Below are positions 1 through 9,782 of a DNA stretch of 64,000 nt, piece after piece. The stretch comes from Ehretia macrophylla (lineage: Eukaryota; Streptophyta; Magnoliopsida; Boraginales; Ehretiaceae), in contig CM075772.1 of assembly GCA_037974665.1 (NCBI GenBank), forward strand, positions 39,894,552-39,958,551, written 5' to 3'. The position numbers were made by a program, and so were the translations under genes. A model generated the notes under the pieces. The model had not been told where the DNA came from. It did not search any database and saw only the letters and a list, made by a program, of their open reading frames with translations. Position 1 is the stretch's first letter, and each line of letters starts with the position of its first letter.

Positions 1-319
1 ATTGTATATATTTATATAGTTTTAACACTATAATTAACTGACAAAGCGTCTATTCACGGAGGTTGTTGTAGTTTTCATAGTTGCGAGAATTTCTTTTTTG
101 AGATTGGCTTGGTGTGAAGTGTACCGCATCGACCAAGCAAGGGGCGCGAAGGCCGTTACACTAACGCGCATCCATTTTCTTGCTGGATACAAGATCGAAA
201 AGAATGAATTGGATGAACATTGAGATGTCCAAGATAAAAGGAACGAGGGGAAGAATCGACGAGGAATCTATAACATAAAATCGTGAATAAAAAAGCGTGA
301 CGAGAATTCTCAACTCGAG
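1..319. other. Mitochondrial-like spacer upstream of atp9 relic
   Basis: No gene recognised. The sequence directly precedes the atp9-like start codon and would be its 5' flank in the mitochondrial source. No plant mitochondrial promoter could be assigned with confidence. Confidence 0.4.
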
Positions 320-562
320 ATGTTAGAAGGTGCAAAATCAATGGGTGTCGGAGCTGCTACAATTGCTTCAGCAAGAGCTGCTGTCAGTATTGGAAACATC
401 CTTAGTTCCTTGATTCATTCTGTTGTGTGAAATCCATCATTGGCTAAACAATTATTTGGTTATGCCAGTTTCGGCTTTGCTCTAACCGAAGCTATTGCAT
501 TGTTTGCCCCAATGATGGCCTTTCTTATCTCATCCATATTCCAATCGAAGAAAGTAGGTTGA
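320..562 (+). pseudogene. atp9: atp9 pseudogene (ATP synthase subunit c)
   Basis: The frame opens [18 protein letters not shown] and, after a stop, continues [12 protein letters not shown] and then [18 protein letters not shown], which is the two-helix proteolipid that forms the c-ring of the mitochondrial ATP synthase. The usual plant protein has about 74 residues. Codon 37, which is CGA (Arg, in the polar loop) in functional copies, is TGA here at 428-430; that is a single C-to-T change and C-to-U editing cannot repair it. Two residues in helix 1 (Arg for Gly, Ser for Gly) and the Ser-Phe pair in helix 2 also differ from the conserved protein, and the normal end is lost so the frame runs on to a TGA at 560-562. 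Unedited C positions in the second helix show descent from genomic mtDNA. The family call is firm; non-function is inferred from the stop and the helix changes. Confidence 0.88.
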
Positions 563-859
563 AGTTTCATAAAGCAAGCACCTCTTTCCTGCCTTAATCC
601 ATCAAACAAGAGATGGGGCACAATTCTTAAATAGAAGAATGGGGATAAAAAGGAAGTGAAAAAAAAAAGTTGAATTGGAAGCCAAGTAAGAAGGAAGAGG
701 CTAGTCACCGAAAATGCTCCCCCCATAGGTTCGTTTGTCGTTGGGGCTTACAATTCACCTTGTGACTCATTCCTTCGGTCGAGCCTTCTTCGACCGTCGA
801 TCAATCACAGGCCGCTCTGTCATTGTCTGATTTTTGATTGCCTGATCACACTCAAAATT
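563..859 (+). other. Spacer and presumed nad5 5' leader
   Basis: Between the atp9 relic and nad5 exon 1. Purine-rich and pyrimidine-rich runs typical of plant mitochondrial spacers are present; no gene recognised. Confidence 0.4.
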
Positions 860-1089
860 ATGTATCTACTTATTGTATTTTTTCCCCTGCTCGGTAGTTT
901 TGTAACAGGTTTTTTAGATGTTTTCTAGGATTAGAAAGAACTGCTATAATGACCACTACGTGCGTTTCATTCTCTTCGATCTTATCTTTGATTTCTTTTT
1001 ATGAAGTCGCATAGAGAGCGAGTGCTTGCTATCTAAGAATTGTTCCATGGATCTTATCGGAAATGTTTGATGCTTCTTGGGGCTTCTTT
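860..1089 (+). pseudogene. nad5: nad5 exon 1 (decayed)
   Basis: Begins [13 protein letters not shown], the start of NADH dehydrogenase subunit 5, a proton-pumping membrane subunit of complex I. The exon's usual size is about 230 bp and the segment here matches that. A one-base loss near 918-921 shifts the frame, after which [20 protein letters not shown] and then [19 protein letters not shown] can be read in the next frame. Several codons differ from the conserved gene by G-to-A or C-to-T (GGA to AGA, CGT to TGT). The exon/intron junction is placed at 1088-1090 by homology with the plant gene and is uncertain by a base or two. The next exon lies at 2693 after group II intron 1. Confidence 0.88.
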
Positions 1090-1686
1090 GGCGACCGTGA
1101 AGTCACAAGATGAATTGCCGAGTAAATAGATCAGATCCGGACATGGTTGTTGCTCTGCGGCAATATGGACTTGACCCGTTCCTACGTACCCTGGAGCACC
1201 ATAGGATATCGGGAATAAGGGGGGACATACTGGACGTAATCACTCCCTTGGTTAGGGGTTGTACCGCCCTGCTTTTCGATCGATACACAATTGAGAAGGC
1301 CGATCACGAATGCTACAGGTGTGGGAGCGATCCTAGTCAGGGAAGGCTAAGAGGGTGTCTCGCATATGGGTAGCAAAAGGGCGCTTATGCCCCAATGATG
1401 AGGCTTTATCGAGAAGGGCCCAGCCCAATAGGGGCAGTACACCCACCACTTCAAGCGCACCTCTGTATCGACTGAATCACTCTTTTGGTCTAGTCGGTGG
1501 AACCGGTGAACCAGGCAAGCTGGTTAGATGCATGTGGTAGAGGGCTCGTAGTACCCCATTTTCTTGACCCAGTCTTTTCTTCGCTTTGGTAGTGAATCAC
1601 CTACTAAAAAAAGGGGCAGGCCTACACGCCTTATTTGAGAATACTAAGGCAGGTGGTGAACTCTTTCATTAGGGAAGGGGCCTAAG

Positions 1687-1913
1687 TGTGGTAACACAAT
1701 CCCACATCGGAAGATTTGGAAGTGAGAGAGCTGGATATAAGAGTTAGTCTCTTATATCAGCCCAGGGCCCTTTTGAGAAGAGATTCTCGAGAGGACAAAA
1801 CTGTGAGGGACCTGTGCCTGCGGGCCAGGGACTGCCACTAGCGGACAATTCCTGGGTAGTGGCGGCTCGGTGAGACTCTGCGTGGGCTCCACGTGGGGAG
1901 TCGGGTCGTTACA
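1687..1913 (+). repeat. TRIM LTR copy A
   Basis: 227-bp LTR. It contains a perfect 10-bp inverted repeat GATATAAGAG / CTCTTATATC around a 5-base loop at 1734-1758, which includes TATA-like sequence on both strands. Confidence 0.9.
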
Positions 1914-1917
1914 AAAA

Positions 1918-2144
1918 TGTGGTAACACAATCCCACATCGGAAGATTTGGAAGTGAGAGAGCTGGATATAAGAGTTAGTCTCTTATATCAGCCCAGGGCC
2001 CTTTTGAGAAGAGATTCTCGAGAGGACAAAATCGTGAGAGACCTGTGCCTGTGGGCCAGGGACTGCCAATAGCGGACAATTCCTGGGTAGTGGCGGCTCG
2101 GTGAGACTCTGTGTGGGCTCCACGTGGGGAGTCGGGTCGTTACA
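1918..2144 (+). repeat. TRIM LTR copy B
   Basis: 227-bp LTR followed at once by the primer-binding site, so it acts as the 5' LTR of the minimal element. The same TATA-bearing inverted repeat is at 1965-1989. Confidence 0.9.
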
Positions 2145-2215
2145 AATGGTATCAGAGCCAGTCTTTTCTTGTGCTCGTGCCCACGAGGGTGCGGGGCCTC
2201 TTAAGGGGGGTGGAA

Positions 2216-2442
2216 TGTGGTAACACAATCCCACATCGGAAGATTTAGAAGTGAGAGAGCTGGATATAAGAGTTAGTCTCTTATATCAGCCTAGGGCCCT
2301 TTTGAGAAGAGATTCTCGAGAGGACAAAACCGTGAGGGACCTGTGCCTGCGGGCCAGGGACTACCAATAACGGACAATTCCTGGGTAGTGGCGGCTCTGT
2401 GAGACTCTGCATGGGCTCCACGTGGGGAGTCGGGTCGTTACA
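2216..2442 (+). repeat. TRIM LTR copy C
   Basis: 227-bp LTR preceded by the polypurine tract, so it acts as the 3' LTR. The inverted repeat is at 2263-2287. Followed by target duplication CTAAG. Confidence 0.9.
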
Positions 2443-2550
2443 CTAAGCACGCCAGATACCGTACACTTAAGGGGAAAAGGAAAGCGAGACCTTATCTTTT
2501 TTTTTCCAGGCCTGTTCAGACATACAATTCTAGCAAAATATCAAGTTGGT

Positions 2551-2584
2551 GAGCCGTGTGATGGGAAACCTTCCTACACGGATC
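2551..2584 (+). other. nad5: Domain V of nad5 intron 1
   Basis: GAGCCGTGTGATGGG, a short stem and CCTACACGGATC form the 34-nt catalytic hairpin of a group II intron, preceding nad5 exon 2 by about 108 bp, which leaves room for domain VI. The last stem bases are ATC where TTC would be expected, so the helix is slightly weakened. Confidence 0.85.
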
Positions 2585-2692
2585 GAAGAACACTGAATTT
2601 GAATGAGAGGTCCACCACCACATTATTGCATGCAAGGGGAGCTCGCTCGATTCGCAGATTGGTCTGACTAGTAATTCAATTCTGACCCCGTG

Positions 2693-3915
2693 TTCGATAG
2701 CCCGACCGTAGTAATGTTAATTGTGGTTACATTCATAAGTAGCTTGGTCCATCTTTATTCTATTTCATATATGTCTGAGGATCCGTATAGCCGTCAATTT
2801 ATGTGTTATTTATCCATTCCTACTTTTTTTATGCCATTGTTAGTGACTAGAGATAACTCTCTTCAATTATTCCTGGGATAGGAAGGAGTAGGTCTTACTT
2901 CATATTTGTTAATTCATTTCTGGTTTACACGACTTCAGGCAGATAAAGCAGCTATAAAGGGTATGCCTACTAATCGAGTAGGTGATTTTGGATTAGCTCG
3001 TGGAATTTTCGATTGTTTTACTCTCTTTCAAACAGTAGACTTTTCAACCATTTTTGCTTGTGCTAGTGCCCCCATAAATTCTTGGATTTCTTGCAATATG
3101 AGATTGAATGCGATAACTCTTATCTGTATTTTACTTCTTATTGGTGTTGTTGGGAAATCTGCACATATAGGATCGCATACTTGGTCACCCGATGCTATGG
3201 AGGGTCCTACTCCAGTATCCGCTTTGATTCATGAAGCTACTATGGTAACAACTGGCATTTTCATGATAGCAAGGTATTCCCCTTTATTTGAATACCTACC
3301 TACGACTTTGATTGTTATTACTTTTACAGGAGCTATGACGTTATTCCTTGCAGCAACCACTAGAATATTACCAAACGATCTAAAAAGGGTCATAACTTAT
3401 TCAACTTGCAGTCAATTAGGCTATATGATATTTTCTTGCGGTATCTCTAACTATTCAGTTAGCGTCTTTCACTTAATGAATCACGCTTTTTTCAAAGCAT
3501 TACTATTCTTGAGTGCAGGTTCAATGATTCATGCCATGTTGGATGAGTAAGATATGCGGAAGATGGGGGGGGGGGGGGGCTTGCCTCCTCGTTCCGTTTT
3601 ACCTATGTCATGATGCTTATGGGCAGCTTATCTCTAATTGGATTTCATTTTCTAATTGGATTTTATTCCAAAGATGTAATCTTAGAGCTCGCTTACACTA
3701 AGTATACAATCAGTGGGAACTTTGCTTTCTGGTTGGGAAGTGTCTCGGTTCTTTTCACTTTTTATTACTTTTTTCGTTCACTTTTTCTAACATTTCTAGT
3801 ACCAACTAATTCATTCGGGTGTGACATCTTACGAAGTCATGATGCACCCATTCCTATCACCATTCCTTTAATACTTCTGGCTCTCGGGAGTCTCTATGAA
3901 GGATACTTGGCCAAA
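2693..3915 (+). pseudogene. nad5: nad5 exon 2 (decayed)
   Basis: Encodes the central membrane and quinone-side part of complex I subunit ND5: [20 protein letters not shown], then [37 protein letters not shown] and [17 protein letters not shown]. It is broken by TAG at 2879-2881 (a TGG Trp codon in working genes), TAA at 3548-3550 (CAA Gln) and a run of 15 G at 3565-3579 that lengthens a shorter G run; reading resumes in another frame from 3610 to the exon end at GYLAK. Many Ala-to-Thr and Gly-to-Asp/Glu type changes are G-to-A. The motif [10 protein letters not shown] keeps the unedited Ser codon that mitochondria edit to Leu. Length is about 7 bp above the usual 1216 bp, which the G run largely explains. 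Intron 2 follows directly. Confidence 0.92.
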
Positions 3916-5265
3916 GTGTGACTTGTTAGCCCATAAGTAAGTACTGTGACGAAGCGACTCTTGCTTACCAGACACAATCGTACGAGGTTACTATTCACCC
4001 AACATGATCATCCGTGGTGAACAAGAATTGGGGATCAAATGCGGGCGAAATTCCAGCCAAAGGCTGAGATGTTCAGTCGACTCCCTCCCCCTTTGTTAGG
4101 GTCCAGACCCCTATGAGTGAGTAGAAAAGGGATGAGGAAAGAGGCCCTGGTGAACTGTCATAATTTGCAAACAAGTGTAAGCTTCGCTGCTCGATAGTAT
4201 GGAGTACTGACCACACCGAGGAACAGGCCCTGAAGCGAAGGATGGGAACGAGTGAAATCAATATGTTCCAATTTCTGGCCTTGCACCGACCATCCAATGG
4301 ACCATGGACTAAACGGCTACTACTTGAAAGGACTATGCACAGGGGACCGCTGCGCCCCTCTCCCCCTCCCCCACAAGGTACATCTTGTGCATATGGGCCG
4401 CTATAACTATCCAAGAAGACACTCGAAACTGGAAAGATAAACAAACCTACCCAGTGGACTACCGAGCTACAAGTCCTACAACACAAGAGTGGGATTCTCT
4501 AAAAAGCCAAGGGCGTGGGTGGCCAAGAGGGCCTACTTGGAGACTTGGGATCTCAGGAGGAAATGCGAAGGTTGCTTAAAGCCAGCCAGCCGATAGGCGA
4601 AAGAGAATCAACTAGTTTAGTTCTGATCTGAGTAGGCTCATAATAGGGAATACCCTAACCCCAGGAACTGAGGCCTAGCCATCTTTTGTTTGCGGTTGAT
4701 GTTCCGGCTTTGTCCGTTGATAGCTAAATGTTTTGATCTAGTTTGATTCATGATCGCATTTGCAAACCTTATCCCGTGGGCCTTAGCGGACGTTTTTCAT
4801 TCTTCACTCGGTCCTTAATAGCGTTGACTTTGTCAACCTAACCACTTACCTTTGGAAACGTGCTAAACAGGCCTATAGGTACGCCTTTACGCCTTTCTAA
4901 TAGAAGAAAATTAGATAAAAGTATATAGAATTAGCCAAATCGTCTGAAGCATGAACAGAATCATCTTTGTTCTAAAGGCCTAGCGAGTTCCTTTTTTTTC
5001 CAAAGGTGGTCCTTTTCTTTCCCTGGATCGATGACTCACTTGTTCAGTACTGCTAACTATTATTGGAGGATGCCATCCCCTCGGGACTACCAGTAGCTTC
5101 GATTCTTGAATCTCGTGCAAGTTAGGTTGTGGTTATATTGGCTGCAAGCGGAACGTAGGCGCTTTAGATGTGTGTTGACCACGCACTCTCAATTCATGTA
5201 ATGTCGTATGTATGATAGAGGTGGTGTAGTGATTGACCTCAATGCTAATGGTTATCCCCAAGGTC
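3916..5265 (+). other. nad5: 5' half of trans-spliced nad5 intron 2, then spacer
   Basis: Starts GTGTGACTTGTTAGCC, a group II 5' end directly after the last codon of exon 2. In flowering plants this intron is split and spliced in trans to a very short exon 3, so no exon is expected here. How far the intron half extends cannot be set from sequence alone; the rest to 5265 is mitochondrial-like spacer without a recognisable gene. Short frames at 4073-4579 in both strands lack any family signature. Confidence 0.65.
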
Positions 5266-5270
5266 CAACG

Positions 5271-7961
5271 TGTGATAACCCGAACCCGGCATGCATTTAA
5301 TGATATTTAATTGCATTTAATTAAGTGTTATCTTAAATGTTAGCATTGAATTTTGTGTTTATTTTTAAACATCCATTTCTAGCATTATTTCATATTTCTT
5401 TTAGAAGTAATTAAATAATACTTGAGTTAATTATTTTAACGAAATATCAACTACTTTCATATTTATGTTAATCGGTTTTATTTTTCTTGCACCTTAAAGC
5501 TCGGTTTTCAATAAATTGAAAAGTAGCTCTGAGCTGGAGTAAATTTTGAACTATGTTACTTTTCAAAAATTATATTTTTTAAAATTCTTTGAGATTTAAT
5601 TGTTATTCTTTTATTGTCGTAAAGTGCATAGCATATCGAGGGCGATAGTTAGGAAGTGATTTTTAGTCCTCAACAAATAGTGAAAACTAGAGTTTAGTGT
5701 TTTAATTTTAGTAGTTTAATTGTTATTAACTGGAATTGGATTTGTGATAGTTGTTTTAGCTTTAAAATGCATAAAATAAGCTTATTTGGCCAACTTAAGT
5801 TAGCTTTGACCAAGGCTTGACCAATTGACTAAGTGTCATCATTTATTTAAAGCTTGAAATAAGAGAACAAAGAAGCAAAAAATAAGGAAAAAAAAGAAGA
5901 AGCCATGGCCGACACCATGGAGGAAAAAGAAAAAAAAAATTTCAACTTCAAACTTCAATTTCATTGCGAGAGCTTGTGCGGGGTGGTTTCCGAGGCTTCT
6001 AGCGTGGTTTTCCTTGCGTCTAGGAGCGTTTAAGGTGAGGGTTTCATCGTTATTTGCGCATTTGAAAATTTTATGTCTAAACTTTAATTTTCGGAAATTA
6101 TGCGTAGATTGTTATTTTAACCGTTTTGTTGCTTAAAGAATGTTCCTTGTTGATTGTAGAACATGTATTTATAGTTTTTTAGCATTTTCTGCGGTTGAAT
6201 ATTGAAATTGCAATTTAAATTGATAAATGAATAGTAAATTGTGAATAGTAAACCCCCGTTTCGATGAAGTTGCTCCGTTATACGTTCTGTTGATGTGAAA
6301 AGATGCTAGATATGTTAGAATGCCTAAATGCATGGTTTGTTTGGGTTGCGTAATGAAAAAACGGAGAAAAATACATTGGTGAAAGTTGGGATCGTTTAGG
6401 TCGAGATTAGCGTTTCCCCGATTTGTGTGATGGCATTATCTCGGGAGGCCATGGAAGCACTTTTGGTGTAGTTATAACATTGGTTGGGTGTTTGGTTAGG
6501 GTAGCGGTAGTTCAAACGAGCAAAGGGAGAAATCGGGGCTTTGCAGGAATTCTAGGGTAAAGTAGGGTTTCGGGGTCTTTAGTCGTGCCTTATAGTGACC
6601 TAGGAGGATTGGTGAAGTCAGTTTCTAAAACTCGTGGCTCGTTTCAAAGTAGTAGCGTTTTGAAAGTTGGGGTCATTTTGTGATTTTGTGTGTTTTCATA
6701 GTATAATGCCTATAGAATGCTTGTTATGCTTGTTAAAGTTGATTATGATTGAATTTGTATGTCAATTGTTGATAATGCTAGCTAGTGTTGTTCTTGTTAC
6801 TTAATTGATTGTAATTGCTTATTGTGTGCTTATTGTATTGCATGTTGTACTGACTTGCACTTAAGTGCCTTGCTCGATTATCGTTAAATAGCTTGTATTG
6901 CATTGCATAAGTGTCTGGCACGTGAGTGATGGGCCTCTCTGGGTAGCCTCGGGTTGCAAGTGTTGGTTGCTCTAGCTCCGAGTCCTATTCCCTTTTCTCG
7001 CTTGGGTTGCCGCCCAGGGAGTTTTGGGTCATTGAATTGACAGAGTATGTCCGGAGTACTCTAAACGGAAGTTATAAGGTGGGTGAGCCGGCGCATCATC
7101 GTTAAAGTCATCGAAGTCATGATCGGTACATTTCTCGCTTGAGTGAACCATAGCCTTCAGAGTGTGGTATAGCTTTGAATGGTTGTGTTAATGCTTTTAT
7201 TAATTGGTTATTGTATTGATTGTTTATATTGAATGCTTGCTTGTCAATTATATTGCTTAGCTGTACCTATTTGCATTGCACGAACTTCTTTCTCTCCACC
7301 TAGATATCTGTCTCGCCCTCACTGAGTATACGTGTTGTGTATACTCACTCCTTACCACCACATTTCAGGAAAAGCTATGTTAGCTGGAAAGTTCGTGGAT
7401 ATGTGAAAGATCATGCTTGAAGAGTTGTCTTGCGTGCCTATGTGGCTTGAGTTGTTGAAGTTGTAAAGATGTATGTTCATGTATTGTATGAATTTAATGT
7501 CAAAAGGAATGTAATTTAAGTTTTATTAGATTATTGAAGTGGTTTGATAAGTTAGCTTATGTATCTAGTTAGTATAGCTTAACTTCAAAGCAAGTTTGTA
7601 ATGTCCAAAGGAAAAGAGATTGAATAGTATGATGGATTAACTTATGTAATGGGTCAGGGTAGTTTAATTGCCTAGCATGAATGTTCTTGTCTAAAATGAA
7701 AAGAGATATGTTAGCTTTTAAATTGGAAATGTATATTTGGTTGTGTTCGCTTGTTGAGAACCGAGGCTCGGATGGCCTTGAGGGTTTGTATGTTTGGACA
7801 TAGTATTGGTCCACTTAAATGCTATTGCAGGTTTTACATTTTGCCTAGAAACAAGGGAGACTCCGTCCGTCTTTCCCTAAAATTTTGCTCGGGTTTGGAA
7901 TTGGGTTGTGATTAGATTGATTGATAGAACCTCCAGTCTCGAGAGGGATTGGGGTGTTACA
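5271..7961 (+). repeat. E1 5' LTR
   Basis: AT-rich LTR with a GC-richer core at about 6930-7021 that recurs in the other LTRs of this type. Ends in GGTGTTACA just before the primer-binding site. Confidence 0.9.
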
Positions 7962-9782
7962 GGTGGTATCAGAGCTTGTTTAGCTCATAAGCTGGGACAG
8001 GGTCCTCGGTCTGGTGGGTAGTGATCCTTGAATGTGTGCTTGTTAAGTGTGTCTTGAAAGTGTATGCTTGTATGTGAGATTGTGTGTCTTGACCTGAATG
8101 TGTGCTCCTATGTGATATAGTTATGTGTTATGTGTTAATTGTGTGCTAAGTGAAGTGAAGTGTCTAGTTGTGCATTGAATTGACCTATTGAATTGGCATC
8201 GTGAATCGAACCAACCTCGTGAATTGTTATTTGCTTGAAGTATTACTTTTAATATGTGTATTGAAATGTCTTGAATTGGTTGTACTGTGATTTGAATTGA
8301 TTATGTTGTGCTTGACTTGATTGTCGTGCTTGAGTGGCTTTGTTGAATAAACTGTTTTATAAACTTGCTTGCATAGTAGTTTAAGGCATGTGTATAAATA
8401 TGATATCTTGGCATTCATACATGTCCTATTGAAATGGTAAGAAAGACTTTCCCCTCCCCTGAAGAAAGTGGTTCACAGCTAGCCTCTTAAGGTGTATGGA
8501 TTGGCAGGAAATGAATGGCATTTAATTAGCCTTTATTTGGGAGTTGGTGTTTGCCTTTGGAGCTCGGTTATTGGCGAATCTCTAGGGTCCTCCTCTGTGC
8601 TTAACAGTTGTGAAATAGTAGGTTTCTTTTGAGGTTCTATTTGGCTGTTCTTTGGAGCATTCTTTGGTTTTCTTATTTGGTATTCTTTGGAAACTTTTGT
8701 TGGCACTTCTTGGTAGACTTGGCTATTGGGTATTCAATCGGACTTACTGCACAGTATTATCTATGGTATATGTGTCTCGGTTTTTATTGGAGTGCTACCG
8801 ACATTCCTTATTGGAAATTCTTCAATGGCATTCTATAGAATTCTTGGTGGTCATTTATTTGGTACCTACTTATTGGGCAATCCTTGGTATTTTCTCACTG
8901 GAGCATTGTTTCGGGAATTTTCTTTAGTGTTCCTCAATAGGTTTGGTATTTGGAATTCTTATTAGGCATTCTATTGGTATTTTCCTTATTGGCAAGGTTG
9001 TATGAAGTTCTCACTTGGCAAACAGTGCAGAGGCCTCGGAGTTTGGTTTTGTATATTGTGCACCAGCTCGGTATTTTCCTTAGAGTTTTCGTCTATCTGG
9101 GAAACTATATTGTTGTTCAACTTGATTGTCTTATTGGGCACATTATATTATCTCTGCTATTCCCTTTGACATTCTTCTCAAGCATTTGATAGCGATACTC
9201 GGAATCTAATTGGTTGTCCTATGGGGTTATTATTTGGAAGGCTTCTTTGGAACTTTTGAAGTATATTTGATTGAGTTTCTTAGTATTTTCTTCAGCACTC
9301 TTAACAAAGAATTATTCTATGAAATTCATAACCAGCGGGGTATTTCTTTGGACCTCTGGATGGAACCTTTGTTTGAGCCTTTATTTGGCTTCTTGCTTGG
9401 GAATTCTTGGGCAGTAATAGTTGAACTTCTACTAGAGATTCGTGTATGGGGTATTCATTCGGTATTCTTCTTATCATTAATATGTGATGTGATTTTATCT
9501 ACAGTATCTTAGCTTTAGTCTTATTAGTATTATCTCGGCGCTTTTGGTTGGAATTTATTCTTCTTCGGTATCCGTGTCAACGGGATTCTTGTGCGGTATC
9601 TACATTTGAGCTTTTATTCAGCATTACTACTTGGAATTTCTTCTTAAACTTCCCTCTTGGTCATCTTGATTAATATACTTGCTCAGCAGCTGATGAAGAT
9701 TAGTCAGAGTTGGATGTCAGTGGATGTAGAGTTCTATTGGAAGAAGAATTGCGAGGACGCAATTGTTTTAAGGGGGGAAGGA
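7962..9782 (+). other. E1 non-coding interior
   Basis: Holds the primer-binding site TGGTATCAGAGC at 7964-7975, then T/G-rich sequence homologous to the E4 interior. From about 8629 to 9700 it is made of degenerate short units resembling TTGGTATTCTTATTGG. Overlapping open frames there (for example 8629-8838, 8652-8927, 9210-9512) encode only hydrophobic low-complexity peptides in several frames at once, so they are not taken as genes. The 3' end holds a hairpin (9747-9764) and polypurine tract (about 9767-9782). Confidence 0.8.
9747..9764 (+). promoter_or_regulatory. E1 hairpin next to polypurine tract
   Basis: Perfect 7-bp inverted repeat AATTGCG - AGGA - CGCAATT directly before the polypurine tract. 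The same arrangement occurs in E2 and E4, and with a changed stem in E3. Confidence 0.75.

Larger units (their letters stand above)
1687..2442 (+). mobile_element. TRIM-type LTR element with three LTR copies
   Basis: Three 227-bp direct repeats, each beginning TGTGGTAACA and ending GTCGTTACA, lie at 1687-1913, 1918-2144 and 2216-2442. The second and third enclose only 71 bp, holding a primer-binding site TGGTATCAGAGC (2147-2158, initiator-Met type) and a polypurine tract (about 2201-2215). The first and second are separated by four A residues. Five-base duplications CTAAG at 1682-1686 and 2443-2447 flank the whole block, so it entered or was resolved as one unit. There is no coding capacity, which is normal for terminal-repeat retrotransposons in miniature; these depend on proteins from other elements. 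The copies are nearly identical, suggesting a fairly recent insertion. Confidence 0.9.
1090..2692 (+). other. nad5: nad5 group II intron 1, enlarged by an insertion
   Basis: Lies between recognisable nad5 exons 1 and 2. Its start, GGCGACCGTG, resembles a group II 5' end, and a good domain V hairpin is near the 3' end. Subtracting the TRIM element and one copy of its target duplication leaves about 840 bp, close to the size usual for this cis-spliced intron in flowering plants. No maturase frame is seen; small frames inside it (for example 1110-1373) are intron structure, not genes. Confidence 0.8.

Noticed and set aside
1110-1373. 87-codon frame after nad5 exon 1
   Set aside because: Lies in group II intron 1 domain I; no maturase motif.
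1687-1913. TRIM as a Cassandra-type element
   Set aside because: Cassandra LTRs carry 5S rRNA-like sequence with A and C boxes; I could not see this here.
8629-9512. Overlapping frames encoding hydrophobic, membrane-like peptides
   Set aside because: They overlap in several frames, are made of degenerate short repeats and lie in the non-coding interior of E1; a similar block is in E2 at 27440-27737.
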